Below the pieces are notes generated by a model that worked only from the letters and a program-made list of their open reading frames with translations, searched no databases and had not been told where the DNA came from. Made by a program: the position numbers and the translations under genes. 64,000 nucleotides of DNA from Comamonas thiooxydans (GTDB taxonomy: Bacteria; Pseudomonadota; Gammaproteobacteria; Burkholderiales; Burkholderiaceae_C). The stretch is taken from contig NZ_AP026738.1 of NCBI RefSeq assembly GCF_002157685.2, forward strand, positions 4,278,001 to 4,342,000, written 5' to 3'. Of the stretch, positions 53,266-61,702 are shown piece after piece. Within the stretch, counting starts at the first letter, position 1; the number at the start of each line of letters is the position of its first letter.

Positions 53266-53745
53266 TCAGGGAGTACGAGTCTCGGCGAAGCGCTCGGCCA
53301 GCTCCTTGCGCAGTTCCTTGCGAACGATGGCGGCGTTCCAGCGGCGCTTTTCCTCGTCGGTTTCAAGCTGCAGCGGGGGCACGGGGGCAGGCTTTTTGTC
53401 ATCGTCCACGGCCACCATGGTGAAGAAGCAGCTGTTCACGTGGCGCACCACCTGGCTGCGAATCTCCTCGGCAATCACCTTGATGCCGATTTCCATGGAC
53501 GACTTGCCGGTGTGGTTCACGCTGGCCAGAAAAGTCACCAGCTCGCCCACATGGATGGGCTGCAGAAACATCACCTGATCCACGCTCAGCGTCACGACAT
53601 AGCGGCCCGCATAGCGGCTGGCGCAGGCATAGGCAACCTGATCCAGCAGTTTCAAGATGGCGCCGCCGTGCACATTGCCGGAGAAATTGGCCATGTCAGG
53701 CGACATGAGCACGGTCATGCTCAGCTGGTGGGATGGTGTATTCAT
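53266..53745 (-). CDS. acyl-CoA thioesterase, hotdog fold (YciA-like)
   Basis: 159 residues from the ATG at 53745. Hotdog motif NFSGNVHGGAILKLLDQVAY with the Asn/Asp catalytic pair, followed by VTLSVDQVMFLQPIHVGELV and VNHTGKSSMEIGIKV. Hydrolyses acyl-CoAs in the cytosol. The C-terminal charged helix (DEEKRRWNAAIVRKELRKEL) is typical of this branch. Convergent with cobA; a GC-rich CCCGGGCT/AGCCCGGG stem at 53220-53242 between them lacks a T-tract. Confidence 0.9.
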   Translation of the reverse strand: MNTPSHQLSMTVLMSPDMANFSGNVHGGAILKLLDQVAYACASRYAGRYVVTLSVDQVMFLQPIHVGELVTFLASVNHTGKSSMEIGIKVIAEEIRSQVVRHVNSCFFTMVAVDDDKKPAPVPPLQLETDEEKRRWNAAIVRKELRKELAERFAETRTP

Positions 53746-53938
53746 GGGGCGCGATTCTAGAAGTGATCCATGGCACATGCAGACGCTTGCCGCATATCCC
53801 AACAGGACAACGGGCTGGCGGCTGCACAGGCATCACGATCCGCGCATTTCGGGACTTTGTCAGCCCCTCAAACCCCAGTGACCAGCCATCTGGGACAATG
53901 ACCGGCTTTGTTGTTCGTGCTTCAGCGCCCTGCCCGCC

Positions 53939-55213
53939 GTGTCCTCCACCCCACAGGTCCCCTTCCAGATTTTTGACGCCATCATCATCGGCGCCGGTGC
54001 CGCCGGCCTGTTCTGCGCGGCCCAGGCCGGCCAGCAGGGCCTGAAGGTGCTGCTGATCGATCATGCGCCCAAGGTGGCCGAGAAGATCCGCATCTCGGGC
54101 GGCGGACGCTGCAACTTCACCAACCGCGATCTGGACGTGCGTGCGCCGCACAAGCATTTTGTGGGGCAGAACCCTCAGTTCTGCCGCTCGGCGCTGTCGC
54201 GCTTCACACCCGCCGACTTCATCACGCTGATGGACAGACACGGCATTGCCCACCACGAAAAGCACAAGGGCCAGCTGTTTGCCGACCATTCGGCCGAGGA
54301 CATCATCGCCATGCTGCTGGCCGAGTGCACGGCGGGCGGCGTGCAGCGCTGGCAGCCTTGCCAGGTCAAGAAAGTAGTGTTTTCGCCGTCAACCCCTGAC
54401 ACAGAAAGCGATTGCAGCTATCAAGTTGAAACCGATCGCGGCCTGGTGCAGGCCGCCAATCTGGTCATTGCCACCGGCGGCCTGAGCATTCCCAAGATAG
54501 GCGCCACCGACTTCGGCTACCGCCTGGCCCAGCAGTTCGATCTGCCGCTGATCGAGCGCACGCCCGGCCTGGTGCCCATGACCTTCGACGGCGAAGGCTG
54601 GCAGCCCTACGCGGGCTTGGCCGGTCTGGCCCTGCCCGTGGAAATCAGCACCGGCAGCAAGAAGGAGCGCATGAGCTTCCACGAGGATTTGCTGTTCACC
54701 CATCGCGGCCTCTCCGGCCCTGCGGTACTGCAGATCTCCAGCTACTGGAAGCCCGGCACCCCGCTGCAGATCAATCTGCTGCCCGGCGTGGATCTGGCCG
54801 AGGTGCTGGCCCAGGCCAAGCTCCACTCGCGCAAGCTGGTGGCCAACGAGCTGGCCGCCCACCTGCCCGCCCGCCTGGCCGATGCCTGGGTCGGCCGCAT
54901 GCCCGAGCTGCAGCGCCCCATCAACGAGGCCGGCGACAAGGCCCTGGCCAGACTGGCCGAACAGCTGTCGCGCTGGGAGATCACCCCCACGGGCACCGAA
55001 GGCTACAAAAAAGCCGAGGTCACGCTGGGCGGCGTGGACACCAAGGTGCTGTCCCAGCAAACCATGGAGTGCAAGAGCCGGCCGGGCCTGTACTTTATCG
55101 GCGAGGTGGTGGACATCACCGGCTGGCTGGGCGGCTACAACTTCCAGTGGGCCTGGGCCAGTGCCGCCGCCTGCGCCCAGGCCATGGCGGAAAAGCAGTC
55201 AGTCATGGCTTGA
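53939..55213 (+). CDS. BaiN/HI0933-type FAD-dependent oxidoreductase
   Basis: 424 residues starting with GTG at 53939. FAD-binding Rossmann motif FDAIIIGAGAAGLFCAAQAG, then KIRISGGGRCNFTNRDLDVR characteristic of the HI0933 family, and LVIATGGLSIPKIGATDFGY. C-terminal IGEVVDITGWLGGYNFQWAW closes the FAD site. Family members act in flavin-dependent redox of unknown substrates; BaiN itself acts on bile acids, but that role is not implied here. The loop at residues 156-164 is encoded by a copy of a dispersed repeat (54405-54430). Divergent from the thioesterase gene. Confidence 0.9.
   Translation: MSSTPQVPFQIFDAIIIGAGAAGLFCAAQAGQQGLKVLLIDHAPKVAEKIRISGGGRCNFTNRDLDVRAPHKHFVGQNPQFCRSALSRFTPADFITLMDRHGIAHHEKHKGQLFADHSAEDIIAMLLAECTAGGVQRWQPCQVKKVVFSPSTPDTESDCSYQVETDRGLVQAANLVIATGGLSIPKIGATDFGYRLAQQFDLPLIERTPGLVPMTFDGEGWQPYAGLAGLALPVEISTGSKKERMSFHEDLLFTHRGLSGPAVLQISSYWKPGTPLQINLLPGVDLAEVLAQAKLHSRKLVANELAAHLPARLADAWVGRMPELQRPINEAGDKALARLAEQLSRWEITPTGTEGYKKAEVTLGGVDTKVLSQQTMECKSRPGLYFIGEVVDITGWLGGYNFQWAWASAAACAQAMAEKQSVMA
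54405..54430. repeat. dispersed repeat, copy 2, inside the flavoprotein gene
   Basis: AAAGCGATTGCAGCTATCAA and following bases, translated in frame within a variable loop of the BaiN-like protein. Resembles 40948-40971 and the right arm of 57748-57829. Confidence 0.4.
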
Positions 55214-55242
55214 GCGACTGGAACCGAAGCGCCTGCCGCCAT

Positions 55243-55272
55243 GAAAAAAGGATGGTTGAACCATCCTTTTTT
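55243..55272. terminator. bidirectional intrinsic terminator
   Basis: AAAAAAGGATGG and CCATCCTTTTTT arms around TTGAA, between the flavoprotein gene and the convergent BMP-type gene. Confidence 0.9.
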
Positions 55273-55304
55273 GCTGCCGCGCTCCTGCGCAGCACACCAT
55301 CCGG

Positions 55305-56354
55305 TCAGGCAGAAAACTCCTGGCCTTCATAGTGCTCGGGAACCTTGAGCTGCCCCGAGGCAATCGCTGCCGACGCCCTGGCCACGCGCTCGCGCACGGC
55401 GGCTGCCACGCCCTGACCCATGGTCAGACGCACGGCTGCCGGATCGCTCAGACCGATCTTGCGAATGCCCGGGCCGGGCGCGCCGCGCTCCTGCATGTCC
55501 TTGACGGCCAAGAACGCGCCAATGCCCACATCGGCCCAGGCCGAGGCGACAAACACCTGCGGGTCCACCGCGGTCCAGTCGATCACATTGCCGATCTGGC
55601 GCGTGCCCGCCTCGCGGCAGGCCTGCGTCACGCCATCGCGGCCGGAGTTGAGCATGGTGAAGATCACATCGGCACCGGCAGTCATCTGGGCCCTGGCAAT
55701 GCGGTGCGACAAGGCGTTGTCGTCCTGATCGCCCGAGAAGTTCGTCAGCAGCTTGACCCTGGGGTCGGTATCGCGCACGCCGGCCGCATAGGCGGCGCGC
55801 CCTTTGAGCCCCGGGGGCACGCGAATACCCGACATATGGCCGACTACGCCGGTCCTGGTGCTCAGCGCCGCCAGCACGCCGGCCAGATAGGCCGACTCCT
55901 CCTGCAGCACGTCGTAACTGCAGAGATTGCTCCCCTGCACCGCGCCCTGGGTCACGACGAACTGGGTCCTGGGGAAGCGCGCCGCGACCTCGGCGGCGGC
56001 CTGGTTGTTCTGCCCACCATGGGCAATCACCAGTTGCGCACCCTGCTCCGCGAGCTGCGCGAGAGCCGGCACCAGCAACTCCTTCCTGGGCGCCATGCCG
56101 TCCAGAAAACGGGTCTGCACACCCAGCTCCTGGCGCGCCTTTTCCAGACCGCGCCAGCCGGCCTCCATAAAACCCTTGTCGCTACGCGAGCCCGCAAACA
56201 GACCACCCACCACCAGGGAACCGCCGGGTGCGGCAGGCCCGGAAACTCCGGCCCTGCCGGCACAGGCCGTCAATGCCAGCAAGCCCGGCACGGCGACGGC
56301 CGAAGCCATCCATTGGCGACGCGAAATAAATGAGGAATGAGAAGCGCTGGACAA
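55305..56354 (-). CDS. BMP/PnrA-family substrate-binding lipoprotein
   Basis: 349 residues from a TTG at 56354 with AAGGAG nine bases upstream. Signal with a lipobox LLALTAC, so the mature protein is a lipoprotein anchored at Cys31. BMP family marks: VGGLFAGSRSDKGFMEAGWR, VVTQGAVQGSNLCSYDVLQE, AYLAGVLAALSTRTG and HMSGIRVPPGLKGRAAYAAG. Relatives bind nucleosides for ABC transport. No permease or ATPase genes adjoin it. An inverted repeat at 56449-56471 lies about 95 bases upstream. Confidence 0.87.
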   Translation of the reverse strand: MSSASHSSFISRRQWMASAVAVPGLLALTACAGRAGVSGPAAPGGSLVVGGLFAGSRSDKGFMEAGWRGLEKARQELGVQTRFLDGMAPRKELLVPALAQLAEQGAQLVIAHGGQNNQAAAEVAARFPRTQFVVTQGAVQGSNLCSYDVLQEESAYLAGVLAALSTRTGVVGHMSGIRVPPGLKGRAAYAAGVRDTDPRVKLLTNFSGDQDDNALSHRIARAQMTAGADVIFTMLNSGRDGVTQACREAGTRQIGNVIDWTAVDPQVFVASAWADVGIGAFLAVKDMQERGAPGPGIRKIGLSDPAAVRLTMGQGVAAAVRERVARASAAIASGQLKVPEHYEGQEFSA

Positions 56355-56448
56355 GATGGAAGCTCCTTGAACACGGAAAGACAGCGACGCGCACAGGCAC
56401 GAAACCCGCTTATTCCTTGACCTCGGTCACGAAATAAGGCCTCCAAAC

Positions 56449-56471
56449 TGTATGCAATTTTCGTGCACACA
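56449..56471. promoter_or_regulatory. inverted repeat upstream of BMP-type gene
   Basis: TGTATGCA and TGCACACA arms (7 of 8 pair) around ATTTTCG, about 95 bases before the BMP-type start. Possible operator for that gene. Confidence 0.35.
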
Positions 56472-56726
56472 ATACTCCCAAGAAACCCCAGCGCCCGGCC
56501 CGGCTGGCCTGCTGCCTGGGCAGCGCCATGCTCTTGCATTGCACATCGCGCATCGGGCCGCGCTCCGCAATGCACGCGACCTGAGCGCGGCGAGAGGCGC
56601 AAAGGCACAATAACGGTGCCTGATCAGGCCTTGGGCAGCGCTCCGCCTGCAGCCGCAAAACCGCGCAAGCCTGGCCGGCGTCGGATCGCTTCGCACGCCA
56701 TTCGGGACACAGCGCAAGTCTTGGTC

Positions 56727-56732
56727 TATAAT
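56727..56732 (+). promoter_or_regulatory. -10 element of rpsU promoter
   Basis: TATAAT, a perfect sigma-70 -10 hexamer 129 bases upstream of rpsU. No good -35 at normal spacing; the best is TTCGGG at 56701. Confidence 0.55.
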
Positions 56733-56860
56733 GCTCGACTTTGCTGGCATTACCCCGTCGGCCATACTAGTTAAAAAGTGGCGGGGAAACCGCTGTTCAC
56801 GGCTCTCAGGCCCGATCTTCCCGAGAACCCTCTGTCAGCACAGATATATCTGGAAATTAA

Positions 56861-57073
56861 ATGACTACCATCCGCGTCAAAGAAAACGAGCCCTATGAAG
56901 TTGCCCTGCGCCGCTTCAAGCGCACCATCGAAAAGCTGGGTCTGCTGACCGATCTGCGTGCTCGCGAGTTCTACGAAAAGCCCACAGCCGAGCGCAAGCG
57001 CAAGAAGGCTGCTGCCGTGAAGCGTCACTACAAGCGCGTTCGCAGCATGCAACTGCCTAAGAAGCTGTACTAA
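56861..57073 (+). CDS. rpsU: 30S ribosomal protein S21
   Basis: 70 residues, [20 protein letters not shown] at the start and a highly basic C-terminus ([20 protein letters not shown]). Small-subunit protein near the anti-Shine-Dalgarno region, important for initiation. A long leader from the TATAAT at 56727 and a strong terminator behind. Followed by yqeY, the usual neighbour. Confidence 0.98.
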   Translation: MTTIRVKENEPYEVALRRFKRTIEKLGLLTDLRAREFYEKPTAERKRKKAAAVKRHYKRVRSMQLPKKLY

Positions 57074-57109
57074 TCGTTGATTAGGACCAGTCGGCCTTAA
57101 AACAGCCGC

Positions 57110-57146
57110 AAACCCGCGCTCGGGACGCCAGGCGCGGGTTTTTTGT
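57110..57146 (+). terminator. intrinsic terminator behind rpsU
   Basis: AACCCGCGC and GCGCGGGTT arms with a 13-base loop and a T-run. Confidence 0.9.
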
Positions 57147-57256
57147 TTTCTGGCCACTGCATCAGCTTGCCTTGCTGCGCAGTGACCTCCCTGCGAATGG
57201 ATAGTCAACGTCGTTCACACTGCGCACCACCATTCGCCAACCCCAAGGAGAAAGCC

Positions 57257-57703
57257 ATGAGCCTGAAAGCCCAGATTACCGAAGACATGAAGACCGCCAT
57301 GCGTGCCAAGGACAGCGCACGCCTGGGCACCATCCGCCTGCTGCAGGCCGCGATGAAGCAAAAGGAAGTGGACGAGCGCATCGAGCTCGACGACGCAGCC
57401 GTCATCGCCATCGTCGACAAGCTGATCAAGCAGCGCAAGGACTCCATCGCCGCCTTCGAAGCCGCCAATCGCAGCGATCTGGCCGATGTGGAAAAGGCCG
57501 AAATGGAAGTGCTCAAGGTCTACCTGCCCGAACGCATGGGCGAAGCCGAGATCACCGCGGCCGTGCAGGCCATCGTGGCCGAACTGGGCGCCTCCGGCCC
57601 CGGCGACATGGGCAAGGTGATGGGCGCCGTCAAGACCCAGCTGGCCGGCAAGGCCGATATGGGCCTGGTGTCCGCTGCCGTGAAGGCCGCGCTGACAAAG
57701 TAA
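57257..57703 (+). CDS. yqeY: GatB/YqeY-domain protein
   Basis: 148 residues from the ATG at 57257 (AAGGAG upstream). YqeY domain, related to the tail of amidotransferase GatB: LKAQITEDMKTAMRAKDSAR, TIRLLQAAMKQKEVDERIEL, VYLPERMGEAEITAAVQAIV and GDMGKVMGAVKTQLAGKADM. Binds tRNA-like partners in related systems; exact role unknown. Follows rpsU but behind a terminator, so it probably has its own promoter as well. Confidence 0.94.
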   Translation: MSLKAQITEDMKTAMRAKDSARLGTIRLLQAAMKQKEVDERIELDDAAVIAIVDKLIKQRKDSIAAFEAANRSDLADVEKAEMEVLKVYLPERMGEAEITAAVQAIVAELGASGPGDMGKVMGAVKTQLAGKADMGLVSAAVKAALTK

Positions 57704-57747
57704 TTGGCCACCGGCCTGAGCTGCCATGCGGCATCAGGCTCAAAAAC

Positions 57748-57829
57748 AGAAGCTGCTTGCGCTTGCTTTGCATATCTTTCAGATTAAAAAGAATCTGAAA
57801 TTCATGTACATCAAGCGATAGCAGCTTCT
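57748..57829. repeat. nested inverted repeat, dispersed repeat copy 3
   Basis: Outer arms AGAAGCTGCTTGCGCTTG and CAAGCGATAGCAGCTTCT (16 of 18 pair) enclose an inner perfect hairpin TTTCAGATT/AATCTGAAA at 57777-57800. Located between convergent yqeY and a LysR gene; the right arm encodes the last codons of the LysR gene. May act as a terminator for both, though it lacks a standard T-tract on the inner hairpin. Confidence 0.55.
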
Positions 57830-58746
57830 TTTTTAATAGCATTCCTGAATCCCGTGGGAGCCTGCTTGCTGAAGAACTCCTGCAGGAACTCGACGCAGAC
57901 CCGCACCTTGGCCGAGCGCTCCAGCCGCGTCGGGTAGACAGCCCAGATATTCGCCTGCTGCTGCCACTCGGGCAGCAACTGCAACAGGCTGCTGGCCTGC
58001 AGATCAGCCGCCACATCCCAGAGCGAGCGCAGCACGATGCCATGGCCGTCACGGGCCCATTGCACGGCCATCTCGCCATGATTGGTGGACAGCGGCCCGG
58101 TCACTTTCACGCTGCGCTCCTGATTGCCCGAGCGCAGTTTCCAGACACCGAAGGGATGGTCACGCTCCTTGATGACCAGGCAGTCATGCGCGGCCAGTTC
58201 GTCGAGCGTGCGCGGACTGCCACGCCGCTGCACATAGGCCGGGGCAGCGCACAGCACGCGATGGTTGTCGGCCAGATGCCGCGCAATCAGGTGCGGCGCA
58301 ATCTCGTCGCCCACGCGCACATCGAGATCGAAGCCCTCGGCCGCGACATCGACGATGCGATCAAACACCTCCAGGCGCAGCTGCAGCGCCGGATATTGCG
58401 CAATCAGCTGCGACAGCGCGGGCGCCACCACATTGCGGCCAAAGCCGAAACTGGTGGACACCCGCAGCAGGCCGCGCGGCTGGCGGCGCGTCACATCCAC
58501 CTCCTGCAGCAGATGCTCGACCTCGTCCAGAATGCGCTGCGCCCAGTGGTAGACGCGCTCGCCCTGCTCCGTGACAGCGACCCGCCGTGTAGTGCGATGC
58601 AGCAGCTTCACGCCCAGCTCCTGCTCCAGCAGGCGGATGCGCTTGCTGACAAAGGCCGGCGAAGCATTGTGCGCGGCCGCAGCCTCGGCAAAGCTGGCTT
58701 TGCGCACCACGGTGGTGAAGACGCGCAGGTCTTCGGGCGAGGGCAT
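57811..58746 (-). CDS. LysR-family transcriptional regulator
   Basis: 311 residues from the ATG at 58746; a GTG at 58755 is in frame too. Helix-turn-helix SPEDLRVFTTVVRKASFAEA then AAAHNASPAFVSKRIRLLEQ; effector domain from about residue 88. Divergent from the tartrate/D-malate dehydrogenase gene with 96 bases between starts, as in known ttu and dml systems, so it likely activates that gene. The last nine codons (AIKKEAAIA) lie in or beside the right arm of the inverted repeat at 57748-57829. Confidence 0.9.
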   Translation of the reverse strand: MPSPEDLRVFTTVVRKASFAEAAAAHNASPAFVSKRIRLLEQELGVKLLHRTTRRVAVTEQGERVYHWAQRILDEVEHLLQEVDVTRRQPRGLLRVSTSFGFGRNVVAPALSQLIAQYPALQLRLEVFDRIVDVAAEGFDLDVRVGDEIAPHLIARHLADNHRVLCAAPAYVQRRGSPRTLDELAAHDCLVIKERDHPFGVWKLRSGNQERSVKVTGPLSTNHGEMAVQWARDGHGIVLRSLWDVAADLQASSLLQLLPEWQQQANIWAVYPTRLERSAKVRVCVEFLQEFFSKQAPTGFRNAIKKEAAIA

Positions 58747-58842
58747 TTTCTGCACGATCTGTAAACAATCAGGCCACGATCAGTCAATTGTATTCAGATA
58801 TGCAAGGTGCAGAATACCGCAACACATTCACGAGGAAGCACC

Positions 58843-59931
58843 ATGTCCACTCCCAAAAAGATTGCAGTCATCGCCGGCGACGGCATCGGCAAGGAAGTCA
58901 TGCCCGAAGGCCTGCGCGCGCTGGAAGCCGCAGCCAAGCGCTTTGACCTGCCGCTGGAGTTCCACCATTTCGACTGGGCCCACTGCGACTACTACGCCGA
59001 ACACGGCCAGATGATGCCTGACGACTGGAAGGCCCAGCTCTCGGACATGGATGCCATCTTCTTCGGCGCCGTGGGCTGGCCCGCCACCGTGCCCGACCAT
59101 GTCTCGCTGTGGGGCTCGCTGCTCAAGTTCCGCCGCGAATTCGACCAGTACATCAACCTGCGTCCGGTGCGCCTGTTCGAAGGCGTGCCCTGCCCCCTGG
59201 CCGGCCGCAAGCCCGGTGACATCGACTACTACGTGGTGCGCGAGAACACCGAGGGCGAATACACCTCGCTGGGCGGTGTGATGTTCGAAGGCACGGACCG
59301 CGAGATCGTGATCCAGGAATCGGTCTACTCGCGCAAGGGTGCCGACCGCCTGCTCAAGTACGCCTTCGATCTGGCCCAGAGCCGCGCCAAGAAGCATGTG
59401 ACCCTGGCCACCAAGAGCAACGGCATCGCCATCAGCATGCCCTGGTGGGACAAGCGCGCCGACGAGGTGGCCAAGGCCTATCCAGAAGTCACGCTGGACA
59501 AGCAGCACATCGACATCCTGACCGCGCGCTTCGTGCTCCAGCCCGGCCGTTTCGACGTGGTGGCCGCCACCAATCTGTTTGGCGACATCCTGTCCGACCT
59601 GGGCCCTGCCACCACGGGCACCATCGGCCTGGCGCCGTCGGCCAACCTCAACCCCGACCGCAACTTCCCCTCGCTGTTCGAGCCCGTGCACGGCTCGGCA
59701 CCCGACATCTACGGCAAGAACATCGCCAACCCCATCGCCATGGTCTGGTCAGGCGCGCTGATGCTGGACTTCCTGGGTCGCAGCGAAGGTGTCTGGCGCC
59801 AGGCCCACGACACCATCGTGGCCGCCATCGAGCACACGATCAAGGCCGGTCCGCTGACGCCCGATCTGGGCGGCAAGGCCAACACCACCGAGGTGGGCGA
59901 AGCCATCGCCGCGGCCATCGCCAACGCCTGA
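58843..59931 (+). CDS. tartrate dehydrogenase / D-malate dehydrogenase (decarboxylating)
   Basis: 362 residues from the ATG at 58843. Isocitrate/isopropylmalate dehydrogenase superfamily: KIAVIAGDGIGKEVMPEGLR, DYYVVRENTEGEYTSLGGVM, LGPATTGTIGLAPSANLNPD and FEPVHGSAPDIYGKNIANPI. Length and the WGSLLKFRREFDQYINLRPV segment match TtuC/DmlA, which oxidise tartrate or D-malate with NAD and decarboxylate it. Regulated by the divergent LysR. Which of the two acids is natural cannot be told. Confidence 0.92.
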   Translation: MSTPKKIAVIAGDGIGKEVMPEGLRALEAAAKRFDLPLEFHHFDWAHCDYYAEHGQMMPDDWKAQLSDMDAIFFGAVGWPATVPDHVSLWGSLLKFRREFDQYINLRPVRLFEGVPCPLAGRKPGDIDYYVVRENTEGEYTSLGGVMFEGTDREIVIQESVYSRKGADRLLKYAFDLAQSRAKKHVTLATKSNGIAISMPWWDKRADEVAKAYPEVTLDKQHIDILTARFVLQPGRFDVVAATNLFGDILSDLGPATTGTIGLAPSANLNPDRNFPSLFEPVHGSAPDIYGKNIANPIAMVWSGALMLDFLGRSEGVWRQAHDTIVAAIEHTIKAGPLTPDLGGKANTTEVGEAIAAAIANA

Positions 59932-59971
59932 TGACTCCGGGCTGGCCCCAGCCGGCCCGATTCAAGATAAG

Positions 59972-60011
59972 AAGCACCCCGCGCAGGCTGAACCTGCACC
60001 GGGGTGCTTTT
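59972..60011. terminator. bidirectional intrinsic terminator
   Basis: AAGCACCCCG and CCGGGGTGCTTTT arms around an internal AGGCTGAACCT minor stem. Confidence 0.85.
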
Positions 60012-60048
60012 GCACGCCTGCACGCCCAGGGCCACCGGCTGCGGCGAG

Positions 60049-60516
60049 CTAGGCTGCAGGCCGCGGTTTGGCTTTGGCTTGCGAAGCCGATTTTCTGGCC
60101 AAACGGGCCTGGGCATTGCGCTGCGCAGCGGCCTGCACCAGCGCCTGAAACGCTGCGCCGTCGAGCGCTTCGCCGACATGCAGGTCGATGGCCCGGCGCG
60201 TGCCGCCCTCCAGGCTGGCATTGAACAGGCCGGCCGGGTCGGCCAGAGCCGCACCATGCGCGAAGGTCAGCTTGACCACGGCCTTGTAGGTCTCGCCCGT
60301 GCAAAGAATGCCGTCCTGCGACCATACGGGCGTGCCGCGCCATTTGAGCTCTTCCACCACGGCGGGCAAGGCCTCGCGGATCAGCGCGCGCACGCGGGCC
60401 AGCGTGGCGCCGCGCCAGTCATCCAGGCTGGCAATCCTGGCGTCGATCAGAGCCGAAGCCTCGGGGCCGCTGACGGGCCCGGCCGGAGGTGCAGGCATGG
60501 GCGGCAAGGCATTCAT
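60049..60516 (-). CDS. DUF1801-domain protein
   Basis: 155 residues from the ATG at 60516. DUF1801 core: DARIASLDDWRGATLARVRA, EELKWRGTPVWSQDG and FNASLEGGTRRAIDLHVGEA; basic C-terminal tail. Function unknown, though the fold is related to small ligand-binding proteins. Convergent with the tartrate/D-malate dehydrogenase gene; stands alone. Confidence 0.85.
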   Translation of the reverse strand: MNALPPMPAPPAGPVSGPEASALIDARIASLDDWRGATLARVRALIREALPAVVEELKWRGTPVWSQDGILCTGETYKAVVKLTFAHGAALADPAGLFNASLEGGTRRAIDLHVGEALDGAAFQALVQAAAQRNAQARLARKSASQAKAKPRPAA

Positions 60517-60655
60517 AGATGGGTCTCCATGGTTGGACCTGGAACCATGTACGGCACAAGGCTCAAGACATGGGACAAGGATTGCATCACGGTAGCACGC
60601 CAAAGCGGAGCGGCCCCAGAGGGCCAGCCCGCCCCATATCAGGCTCATACCAGGC

Positions 60656-61591
60656 TCAGCCCAACTCGCCCGCCACCTCGCGCAGGCATTCGACCAGCAA
60701 GCCCGTGGTCGGCGTCAGCGGCTGGCCGCGCAAGGTGATCAGCCCCACGGGCGGCAGATCGATGGGCACTACCAGATCCAGCATGGCCAACGTACCCAGG
60801 GCAGCATGGCTGCGGGCCACGCCACGCGCCATGAAGGCCACGGCGCCGCGCTGGTGCACAAAGGTCAGCTGCGAGAGAAAGGACGCGCTCTCCACGATGT
60901 CGGCCGGCGGATGCAGGCCGTGGGCATAGAACTGCTGCTCCAGCTTCACGCGCAGCGAGGCCCAGGGCGGCGGCAGCACGCAGGGCTGGTCCGCCAGGGC
61001 CTGCCAGCTGGCCGCGCCCGGCGCCAGCAGCGCATGGCCGGGCCGCACCACGGCCACCATGGGATCGTCGTACAGCGCCTCGGTCTCCAGGTCGGGCGCG
61101 GCATAGCCGGGCTCCAGCCGTCCGACAAACAGATCCAGCTCGCCCAGGCGCAGCTTGGGCAGCAAGCGCGTCAGATCCCCCTCCTCCACCATCACCGTGG
61201 TCTGGTCCGAACGCGCCTTGAGCCGCTCCACGGCGCTCGCCAGCAGCACTGGCGTGGCCACCACCATGGCGCCCACGCTGGTGCGCCCGCGGGCACCGCT
61301 GGCCTCGGCAGCCATCTCGTCGCGTGTGCGTTCGAAACCGGCCAGCACCGAGCGCGCAAAACGCACCATGCTGACACCGGCTGCCGTGGGTTCGGTGCCG
61401 CGCGTGGAGCGCTCGAACAGCGCCATGCCCAGCATGCGTTCGACCTCGGCCAGGGTCTTGGAGACGGCGGGCTGGGTCACGGCCAGAAACTCGGCCGCAC
61501 GACCCAGGTGGCGGAACTGGTCCAGCGCCACCAGCAGCTGCAGATGGCGCAGCTTGAGGTTGGATCGCAGCACACGATCGATCTTGCTCAT
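60656..61591 (-). CDS. LysR-family transcriptional regulator (PcaQ/GbpR-like)
   Basis: 311 residues. RVLRSNLKLRHLQLLVALDQ then AAEFLAVTQPAVSKTLAEVE gives the helix-turn-helix at about residues 31-50, followed by an effector domain (GRTSVGAMVVATPVLLASAV). The opening is typical of the PcaQ/GbpR branch, whose members control aromatic or sugar-acid catabolism. Diverges from a Bug receptor and altronate-dehydratase-type gene with 111 bases between starts, so it most likely regulates those. Confidence 0.9.
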   Translation of the reverse strand: MSKIDRVLRSNLKLRHLQLLVALDQFRHLGRAAEFLAVTQPAVSKTLAEVERMLGMALFERSTRGTEPTAAGVSMVRFARSVLAGFERTRDEMAAEASGARGRTSVGAMVVATPVLLASAVERLKARSDQTTVMVEEGDLTRLLPKLRLGELDLFVGRLEPGYAAPDLETEALYDDPMVAVVRPGHALLAPGAASWQALADQPCVLPPPWASLRVKLEQQFYAHGLHPPADIVESASFLSQLTFVHQRGAVAFMARGVARSHAALGTLAMLDLVVPIDLPPVGLITLRGQPLTPTTGLLVECLREVAGELG

Positions 61592-61702
61592 GGGGCTTCA
61601 TTACCTAATAGTTATGAAGAGAGTCTATCTTTTCATTGGATTGTCATGGAGCAGTTTTGAACAATCGGGGTTGGCAGTTCAAATAACGACAGGAGACAAG
61701 CG

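Larger units (their letters stand above)
56355..56860. other. divergent region between BMP-type gene and rpsU, no gene seen
   Basis: 506 bases without a supported gene. Contains the inverted repeat at 56449-56471 and the rpsU promoter near 56727. The stretch 56480-56660 is GC-rich and I see no gene or RNA feature in it. Confidence 0.5.
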
